Shown piece by piece: positions 1 to 4,935 of a stretch of 5,493 bases of DNA. The stretch is from PGYR01 sp041595255. GTDB lineage: Bacteria; Bacteroidota; Ignavibacteria; Kapaibacteriales; UBA2268. A program made the position numbers and the translations under genes. The stretch spans positions 1-5,493 of the forward strand of contig JBFHKR010000167.1 of assembly GCA_041595255.1 (NCBI GenBank), given 5' to 3'. How positions within the stretch are numbered: the first letter of the stretch is position 1; each line of letters opens with the position of its first letter. The notes under the pieces were generated by a model that ran no database searches, was not told the DNA's origin, and worked only from the letters and a program-made list of their open reading frames with translations.

Positions 1-1
1 A

Positions 2-94
2 AGAGTATTAGAAAAAATTGGTTTGAAATATTGGAAGAAAGATTTTTGTGAAGGAATTTCTAATTCCTTATATTACAAAATAGAAAAACAATAA
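2..94 (+). CDS. GNAT-family N-acetyltransferase, C-terminal tail only (5' truncated by window edge)
   Basis: Reading from base 2 gives an open frame of 30 codons closed by TAA at 92-94. The peptide begins RVLEKIGLKYWKKDFCEGIS and ends in KIEKQ. This matches the end of the GCN5-related acetyltransferase fold as seen in RimJ/RimL-like enzymes: the x-R-V-L-E-K-[I/L]-G-[F/L] segment after the acetyl-CoA site, then a final beta strand with aromatic residues (LYYKI). Such enzymes transfer acetyl from acetyl-CoA to an amino group; the substrate cannot be told from the tail. The acetyl-CoA-binding motif lies outside the window. The next gene starts 13 nt downstream on the same strand, so co-transcription is possible. 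The family call rests on one short motif, so it is likely but not certain. Confidence 0.72.
   Translation, partial: RVLEKIGLKYWKKDFCEGISNSLYYKIEKQ
18..48 (+). promoter_or_regulatory. weak candidate Bacteroidota-type promoter for the metalloprotease gene
   Basis: TTG at 18-20 and GATTTTTG at 41-48 are 20 nt apart. This resembles the Bacteroidota sigma-factor pattern of TTG near -33 and TAnnTTTG near -7, with one mismatch in the -7 box (G for the first T). It would start transcription around 53-56, inside the acetyltransferase tail and about 50 nt before the protease start codon. The match is short and lies in AT-rich coding DNA, so it may be chance. Confidence 0.2.
51..69. repeat. perfect 8-bp inverted repeat (tight hairpin) in the end of the acetyltransferase gene
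   Basis: AAGGAATT at 51-58 and its exact reverse complement AATTCCTT at 62-69 flank a 3-nt loop (TCT). It is coding sequence of the acetyltransferase tail, 23 nt before its stop. No T-run follows, so it is not a typical intrinsic terminator. It could be an RNA hairpin between two co-transcribed genes, a dyad operator just downstream of the weak candidate promoter, or chance. Confidence 0.4.
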
Positions 95-107
95 ACATGT
101 AGAAATT

Positions 108-1619
108 ATGAAATATTTATTTACTATTACCCTCTTATTAGCAACAGCTATGCTTAATGCGTACTCACAACAAGTACAATCTGTATCAGATATTAAGTGC
201 GGTTTTAACCCAACATACAATGTCGATGAACTAGACTATTACCAAGAGAAAGACAATGAAACTCAGGGCCAATACTATAGTATCACGGATTCATCTGACT
301 GCGTACAGCACTATGTGATACCAGTTGTATTTCATGTATTTGCGGACGATGCCGAGACAACTGTCCCTTTAGAACAGCTCCAATCTGCGTTGGATATAGC
401 CAATAGAGATTTAAATGGTTTGAACGACGATTATGACGATGTTGATCCTTTCTTCTTAGATATTAGAGGCAAAATGAATATCACCTTCGCTCTAGCAACT
501 ATAGACCCAGAGGGTAATCCCACTAACGGAGCAACTTATCACCCAAAAAATACAGGGTTCGGCAATCACAAAGATTATGATGATAGCGTGAAAGCTTATG
601 CTTGGGATAACTACAAGTATATGAATATTTATGTAATGAATGATATTTATAATGACGGTGTGACTAATTATTCGGGAGTAGCTTGGTATCCTAATACTAC
701 AATGTCAAGGAATAATTTGGCAAGAATCGTATTCAACAATGTCTATCTGGGTAATAAAGGTAGCTCTTTTGCTGATGAAAATTTCCAATCGGTCTTCACT
801 CACGAAGTTGGGCATTGGTTGAACCTAGCACATACTTTCGAAGGTGGGTGCGATGGCAAGAATGATGAAGTAGATGATACTCCATCTACTTTACAATCAG
901 CGGGATGCGAGGATGGTACACAAAGCTGTGGACATACGGTAAATGGTGATAATTATATGGATTATACTGCTTGCTATAGTATGTTTACGCAAGGTCAAGT
1001 AGAAAGAATGTTGAAAGCACTGACTACTCACCCTACAAGAAATTCACTTTGGAAAGTAAGTAATCTGAAAGAAACTGGAACTTATGATCACTATATTCCT
1101 AATGTACCTAGTTCGCAATTCACTGCCGACAAAGAACTAATCAGAGAAGGAGAGTCTATACAATTTGCTGATATTTCTTGTGGTAGCCCAAACAAATGGG
1201 AGTGGACATTCGAAGGAGGTTCGCCAGCTACATCTACAGAGAAAAACCCAAATGTCTTATACTCTACTCCAGGCAAATATATGGTCACTTTAGTTGCTAC
1301 TAATGATGATGGTTCTTCGAAAGAATCAACAATGCAGATAAGAGTAGTTTCTAAAACCGAATCATCTGTTGGGGAATCGAAAGAGAATTTGGGTTTATTC
1401 GTATATCCGAATCCTACTAACGATAGATTAGAGATAAGAAATCTAGAGAACTCTGTTTATAATGTGAGTATATACGACAATCTGGGGAATGTAGTATTTA
1501 GTGGTACTGTCACTAATGGCAATAGCGTAGTTAGTCTAGAGAGTTTATATACGGGTTTTTATCACCTAAGAGTAACTAATAACGATGGCGTGTTTTATTC
1601 AAAAGTTATAAAGAAATAA
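108..1619 (+). CDS. secreted M43-family zinc metalloprotease with PKD domain and T9SS type A sorting domain
   Basis: This is a 503-residue exported endopeptidase of the pappalysin/ulilysin type (MEROPS M43). A signal peptide covers about residues 1-20 (hydrophobic core after MKY, cleavage probably after AYS). A short pro-region with C31 in K-C-G-F follows. The catalytic domain starts near residue 67 with an IPVVFHVF segment. The zinc site is H232-E233-x-x-H236-x5-H242, the extended metzincin motif, and E233 is the expected general base. The Met-turn is NYMDY with M284. Between them lie the Cys-rich GGCDG and DDTPST segments (C248 onward) usual in this family. A PKD beta-sandwich spans about 335-414, and the T9SS sorting domain about 428-503 (YPNP at 433-436, ending KVIKK). 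It would cross the inner membrane by Sec and the outer membrane by T9SS, to be released or anchored. The start follows an AUG-UAG pair and has no Shine-Dalgarno. The natural substrate is unknown. Confidence 0.94.
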   Translation: MKYLFTITLLLATAMLNAYSQQVQSVSDIKCGFNPTYNVDELDYYQEKDNETQGQYYSITDSSDCVQHYVIPVVFHVFADDAETTVPLEQLQSALDIANRDLNGLNDDYDDVDPFFLDIRGKMNITFALATIDPEGNPTNGATYHPKNTGFGNHKDYDDSVKAYAWDNYKYMNIYVMNDIYNDGVTNYSGVAWYPNTTMSRNNLARIVFNNVYLGNKGSSFADENFQSVFTHEVGHWLNLAHTFEGGCDGKNDEVDDTPSTLQSAGCEDGTQSCGHTVNGDNYMDYTACYSMFTQGQVERMLKALTTHPTRNSLWKVSNLKETGTYDHYIPNVPSSQFTADKELIREGESIQFADISCGSPNKWEWTFEGGSPATSTEKNPNVLYSTPGKYMVTLVATNDDGSSKESTMQIRVVSKTESSVGESKENLGLFVYPNPTNDRLEIRNLENSVYNVSIYDNLGNVVFSGTVTNGNSVVSLESLYTGFYHLRVTNNDGVFYSKVIKK

Positions 1620-1643
1620 AGTAAAACAAACTAGGTAACAAAA

Positions 1644-2075
1644 ATGAACAAAGACCTAAGTGTAACACATAGCATAGAAATAGAAGGAACCCCAGCTGAA
1701 GTGTGGGATGCAATGACTAACCCAGAAAAGATAAAAGTATATCTGTACGGAACCGAGACTATAACCGATTGGAAAGTTGGTAGTCCTATTATATTCCAAG
1801 GGGAATATGAGGGTCATCAGTATAAGGACAAAGGCAATGTATTGGAAAACAAGCCGAATGAATTACTAAAATACAATTATTGGAGTAGCTTTTCGGGGCT
1901 AGAAGATAAGCTAGAAAACTATTTCATAGTTACCTATAAGATAGACGAAATAGGTGAAGGCAAAAGCGTTTTCACTTGGGTACAAGAGGGCTTCCGTAGT
2001 GAAGAAAGCCACAAGCACACACAAGACGGTTTACCAGCTATGTTGGAGCAAATAAAAGCTGTGGTCGAGGGTTAA
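1644..2075 (+). CDS. SRPBCC-domain protein, AHSA1 (Hsp90 ATPase activator homologue 1-like) type
   Basis: This 143-residue cytoplasmic protein is a single START/Bet v 1-like helix-grip domain. The N-terminus shows the family pattern of a first beta strand (VTHSIEIEGTPAEVWDAMTN) leading into the helix where x-x-[E/K]-V-W-x-A-[L/M]-[T/I] is conserved. A KVG-x-P-I-x-F-x-G-x-Y strand pair and an ENKPNELLKYNYW segment follow, the place where AHSA1-type proteins have E-x-x-P-x-x-x-L-x-Y-x-[W/F]. The C-terminal helix runs over about 122-142. Length fits the family. These domains enclose a hydrophobic cavity, but the ligand is usually unknown, and the AHSA1 name does not prove an Hsp90 role in bacteria. 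There is no signal peptide. It begins 24 nt after the protease gene, probably on the same transcript, with only a weak upstream TAGG. Its TAA overlaps the stop of the opposite gene. Confidence 0.88.
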   Translation: MNKDLSVTHSIEIEGTPAEVWDAMTNPEKIKVYLYGTETITDWKVGSPIIFQGEYEGHQYKDKGNVLENKPNELLKYNYWSSFSGLEDKLENYFIVTYKIDEIGEGKSVFTWVQEGFRSEESHKHTQDGLPAMLEQIKAVVEG

Positions 2076-2827
2076 TCCTCAATAAAAACTAGACCGGCTT
2101 GCTCTTCTATTTCTTGTTTAGTAAACAAACTATCAGATATTATCAGATCATCTAATGAACCAGTGAAGTAAGCTTCTAAATCAACTCTAGCGCCAATTCT
2201 TGGTTGCCAATTCTTCTTAACTGGAGTATGTATTTCATCTCTTTGTTTTTGGATACCATCTATGTATAGAGTTGCAATAGTCGTTTCGTCATTGATGAGT
2301 TCAAAGTTGTAAGCAATGTGATGCCACTTATCATCGAAGTATTTTTCTTTATCATATGCTAGTCTTATACCATCTCCTTGGGCATTCCAAGACATTGTTT
2401 GGTACTGTTCGAATGAGTTAACACCTATAAAGTAAGACCCAACGAACCATACCGAATTAGAAATAATATCATAGTGTGAGCTTGATTTTATATTGTTTTG
2501 CTCTCCAACTTTCGCCCAAAAGCTTATGGCAAAATCACCTTCGAAATCTAGCATACCATCATAGGGTAATAACACACTATTGCTACCGTCAAAATAAATT
2601 GCAGCGTTTCCGTTGCCGTGCCTGTCGGTAACGAATGTAGTATATTCGGCAGTTCCATGATATTCATTCAAACCACTATCTTCGAGATTGTTTTCAAAAT
2701 GATATTGTGAGTAATATTGTTTTACTTTCGGTTCTTCATTATCTATAATTGGAGTAGTTGATTTGTCATCACTACACGAAATAAATAATATGATACTCGA
2801 TAATATAATTAAGATTCTATTCATCAT
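2072..2827 (-). CDS. LamG/concanavalin A-like jelly-roll lipoprotein
   Basis: This 251-residue protein has a lipoprotein signal: MMNR, a hydrophobic stretch (residues 5-16), and a lipobox ending I16-S17-C18. After lipidation C18 becomes the mature N-terminus. S19-D20-D21 follows, and acidic residues just after the cysteine favour surface display in several Bacteroidota. A short linker leads to a LamG-like domain at about 40-235. Typical parts are YHFENNLEDSGLNEYHG at its start, A-I-Y-F-D-G-S, F-A-I-S-F-W-A-K, the K-W-H-H-I-A-Y strand, LYIDG and GSLDDLIIS near the end. Such domains bind glycans, proteins or Ca2+, or act as structural modules; no ligand can be named. Tandem ATGs at codons 1 and 2 leave the exact start open by one residue. 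It lies 55 nt downstream of tag on the same strand and ends inside the SRPBCC gene's stop codon. Confidence 0.87.
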   Translation of the reverse strand: MMNRILIILSSIILFISCSDDKSTTPIIDNEEPKVKQYYSQYHFENNLEDSGLNEYHGTAEYTTFVTDRHGNGNAAIYFDGSNSVLLPYDGMLDFEGDFAISFWAKVGEQNNIKSSSHYDIISNSVWFVGSYFIGVNSFEQYQTMSWNAQGDGIRLAYDKEKYFDDKWHHIAYNFELINDETTIATLYIDGIQKQRDEIHTPVKKNWQPRIGARVDLEAYFTGSLDDLIISDSLFTKQEIEEQAGLVFIED

Positions 2828-2828
2828 T

Positions 2829-2878
2829 TTTCTATTTTTTTGTTAATTACCAATTGAACAATATATAAAAAATAGAAA
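2829..2878. repeat. 12-bp perfect inverted repeat in the leader of the LamG lipoprotein gene
   Basis: TTTCTATTTTTT (2829-2840) and AAAAAATAGAAA (2867-2878) are exact reverse complements with a 26-nt loop. The left arm ends one base before the lipoprotein start codon (2825-2827, minus strand), and the pair fills most of the gap after tag. Only one G-C pair is present, so pairing would be weak and chance is a real option. It could affect access of ribosomes to the start codon. Confidence 0.35.
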
Positions 2879-2882
2879 TACT

Positions 2883-3449
2883 TTAATTATAAAAGTCGCA
2901 GTCAACGAAGTGATCATTTACCATTCCCGTTGCCTGCATAAAAGCGTAGCAGGTTGTCGGGCCTATGAACTTGAATCCACGCTTTTTGAGTGTTTTACTC
3001 ATTTGTGTTGCTTCGGGTGTTATAGCAGGAATATCCGTTAATTCCCTTCTTTGGTTCAATATTGGTTTGTGGTCAACGAATTGCCATATATACTTATCGA
3101 ATGAGCCATACTCCTTCTGTATTTCAAGGTAAATTCTTGCATTATTTATCGCGGCTTCTATCTTAGCTCTATTTCTTATTATCCCACTATCTAAGAGTAA
3201 CCTTTCTATTTTTTCATCGCCGTATTTAGCTACTTTTCTAGTATCAAAATTATCGAAGGCTTTTCGGAAATTCTCTCTCTTTCTTAGTATAGTAATCCAA
3301 CTCAGACCAGCTTGGAAAGATTCTAGGAGTAAAAATTCGAACAGTCTCTGGTCATCGTGGAGTGGTTTCCCCCATTCCTTGTCGTGGTATTCCACATATA
3401 GAGGGTCATCACCACACCAAGGGCATCTTGCTATTATTTTTTCTTTCAT
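2883..3449 (-). CDS. tag: DNA-3-methyladenine glycosylase I
   Basis: This 188-residue cytoplasmic repair enzyme starts base excision repair by cutting the glycosidic bond of 3-methyladenine in alkylated DNA, leaving an abasic site. It aligns along its whole length with E. coli Tag. The start has RCPWCGDDPLYVEYHDKEWG, then LLLESFQAGLSWITILRKRENF, DSGIIRNRAKIEAAINNAR, and KKRGFKFIGPTTCYAFMQATG near the end. The structural zinc ligands of Tag are all present as C9, H22, H180 and C184. The pocket residues equivalent to E. coli Y16, E38 and W46 are Y21, E43 and W51. No frameshift or missing catalytic residue is seen, so it should be active. It is preceded by the AT-rich divergent region that probably holds its promoter, and the LamG lipoprotein gene follows 55 nt downstream. 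No functional link with that neighbour is evident. Confidence 0.97.
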   Translation of the reverse strand: MKEKIIARCPWCGDDPLYVEYHDKEWGKPLHDDQRLFEFLLLESFQAGLSWITILRKRENFRKAFDNFDTRKVAKYGDEKIERLLLDSGIIRNRAKIEAAINNARIYLEIQKEYGSFDKYIWQFVDHKPILNQRRELTDIPAITPEATQMSKTLKKRGFKFIGPTTCYAFMQATGMVNDHFVDCDFYN

Positions 3450-3539
3450 TTTGGGTCTCTTTTTTATTAAAATTATAAAATATATCTAACTAATAATCAT
3501 TATATTAAATACACATATAAAATTATAAAACTGTAAAAG
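3450..3539. promoter_or_regulatory. divergent promoter region between tag and the BPL_N-like gene
   Basis: These 90 bases separate two genes that start in opposite directions, so both promoters, or the ends of their leaders, should be here. The stretch is almost entirely A and T apart from a small GC-containing patch beside tag. I do not see a clean TTG plus TAnnTTTG pair on either strand, so no exact promoter is called. No good Shine-Dalgarno precedes either start, as is usual in Bacteroidota. Confidence 0.5.
3468..3530 (+). repeat. 13-bp direct repeat, two copies 50 bp apart
   Basis: TAAAATTATAAAA occurs at 3468-3480 and again at 3518-3530, with a start-to-start distance of 50 bp. Both copies are in the divergent intergenic region, one near each gene's start. 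They could be paired binding sites, but they contain only A and T in a very AT-rich region, so a chance match is plausible. Confidence 0.4.
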
Positions 3540-4562
3540 ATGAAAAAATTACTACGTACGCTATTTACATTTATACTATTATCAATTAGTTTACAATCAC
3601 AAGAAGTACTAATCTACTCTGACGATGGTGCTTGGGAAGATGGGATAATAGCATTAGAACATTTTTTCGATAACCAGAATGTAACTCATACACGATTATA
3701 TGCTGCTGATTTGAATGCTAACACTTGGAACAAAGAAGCACTCGCTGTTGTCTTTCCGGGTGGTTATGCATACAATTATCAACTTGCTATCTCATTAGAT
3801 GCTGTAGACGAAATAAGAGATTATGTAGCTAACGGAGGAGGGTATATTGGTATCTGTGCTGGTGCTTATTTCGCATCAAAAACTGTTGCTTGGGAAGGTG
3901 GTGTGTATCCTTATGAATTTGGACTTTTCGACGGTACAGCGTACGGTTCGTTGAATTATATTGCACCTTGGCCCAACTATACAATGACCGACATATCGCT
4001 AAATCAGAATAATAATATAAACAAAGGTAGCAAAGATAAAATCTCCGTATTATATTATGGAGGACCTATTTTTACACCCAATCCCGGAGTAAAGATAGAC
4101 ACTATCGCAACTTGGGATTCGGCTAATAATTCACTAGCTGTTATAAACTTTGAATATAAGAAAGGAAGAGTGCTATTGCTTGGACCACACTTAGAATTAG
4201 AGGAAAGTGACGATAGAGACGGTACCGAGTTCGCTGCAGAATTAGATGATATAGAAAGCGATTGGGCTATATTAGAAAGTGGGTATAATTGGCTTACTAA
4301 CTCGACTCAGACATCAGTAAATGAATTATTAGATGATAAATACGGTATAATCTCACCTAATCCAGTTTCTGATGAACTTCGTTTAGATTATACTAAACAT
4401 GAACTTAAGTCTATTACTATTTATAATTTGAATGCCGAAAAGGTCTATAATTCAACTGAAATTAGTACAGCAATAGATGTGTCGAGACTAACACCAGGTA
4501 CTTACATTATTGAACTATCATCATCAGAAGGGATTATAAAACAAAAGTTTATAAAGAAATAG
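3540..4562 (+). CDS. secreted BPL_N-like (class I glutamine amidotransferase-like) protein with T9SS type A sorting domain
   Basis: This 340-residue exported protein starts with a signal peptide (about 1-20, cleavage probably after LQS). The main domain, about 22-255, resembles the BPL_N family, named from the N-terminal region of eukaryotic biotin-protein ligases and related to the class I glutamine amidotransferase fold. Markers are VLIYSDDGAWEDG at the first strand, VVFPGGYAYNYQL, and IRDYVANGGGYIGICAGAYF with the nucleophile elbow G-I-C106-A-G. GPHLE supplies H217 and E219, the H-x-E of the triad. C106, H217 and E219 are therefore all in place. The sorting domain covers about 268-340 (SPNP, ending QKFIKK). 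It should act outside the cell. Substrate and reaction are unknown; a role on cell-wall or peptide amides is only speculation. It begins at the divergent region and converges on the DUF805 gene 4 nt away. Confidence 0.88.
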   Translation: MKKLLRTLFTFILLSISLQSQEVLIYSDDGAWEDGIIALEHFFDNQNVTHTRLYAADLNANTWNKEALAVVFPGGYAYNYQLAISLDAVDEIRDYVANGGGYIGICAGAYFASKTVAWEGGVYPYEFGLFDGTAYGSLNYIAPWPNYTMTDISLNQNNNINKGSKDKISVLYYGGPIFTPNPGVKIDTIATWDSANNSLAVINFEYKKGRVLLLGPHLELEESDDRDGTEFAAELDDIESDWAILESGYNWLTNSTQTSVNELLDDKYGIISPNPVSDELRLDYTKHELKSITIYNLNAEKVYNSTEISTAIDVSRLTPGTYIIELSSSEGIIKQKFIKK

Positions 4563-4566
4563 AAAT

Positions 4567-4911
4567 TTAGGCCTTAGGGCTTTCGCCATATTTATTAGTA
4601 CCTTCGTCACCTTCTTGAACAGCATAATACATAATCATAACTGCGCCTATGAATAATAGTAAATATAGCGCTGTATATTTGCCGGACTTACCTATATCAT
4701 GGAATCTACGAACAGTTACGCTTACAGTAGGTAAAAAAATAAATGCAAGAAACGCAAATGTAAGATAATAAGCAATTCCTAATTCCACTTCAATAACAGA
4801 AAGCACTAAGTAAGCAATGAAATTCGCAAGCAGGAAATGCCAGAATTCTCTTCTTCTGGCTCTTCCCTTGAAGTTCACATAATTACTTAATGCTTTGTTA
4901 TAATATTTCAT
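4567..4911 (-). CDS. DUF805-family inner-membrane protein
   Basis: This small membrane protein of 114 residues has the DUF805 signature in order: Y-x-x-F-x-G-R-A-x-R-R-E-F-W (F14, G16-R17-A18, R20-R21-E22-F23-W24), L-P-T-V-S-V-T-V-R-R-F-H-D-I-G-x-S-G (60-77), and the C-terminal N-K-Y-G motif (106-109). About three membrane helices are visible, near residues 25-42, 46-67 and 79-98, and there is no signal peptide. The basic segment before helix 1 suggests a cytoplasmic N-terminus. The family is widespread in bacteria (E. coli YhaH and YhaI type), but its function is not established. It starts 24 nt after the stop of the T9SS cargo gene upstream and is probably on that gene's transcript. It ends tail-to-tail with the BPL_N-like gene. 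Confidence 0.93.
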   Translation of the reverse strand: MKYYNKALSNYVNFKGRARRREFWHFLLANFIAYLVLSVIEVELGIAYYLTFAFLAFIFLPTVSVTVRRFHDIGKSGKYTALYLLLFIGAVMIMYYAVQEGDEGTNKYGESPKA

Positions 4912-4935
4912 TCAAATCCGATTAATCTAAATTGA

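Noticed and set aside
97..102. ATG-TAG start-stop pair just before the metalloprotease start codon
   Set aside because: It could be a minimal upstream frame linked to reinitiation after the acetyltransferase stop, but six bases in AT-rich DNA occur easily by chance and nothing else supports it.
1091..1288. 65-codon open frame on the minus strand inside the metalloprotease gene
   Set aside because: It lies wholly within the PKD-coding part of a well-supported gene on the other strand, has no recognisable domain, and looks like a shadow frame.
1620..1643. Equal 24-nt gaps after two T9SS cargo genes (1620-1643 and 4912-4935)
   Set aside because: The two spacers have no similar sequence and the downstream genes are unrelated (SRPBCC and DUF805), so the equal length is probably coincidence.
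2066..2080. Bidirectional terminator at the shared stop codons
   Set aside because: The inverted repeat is only 4 perfect pairs (one extra G-U on the plus RNA) and neither side is followed by a T-run.
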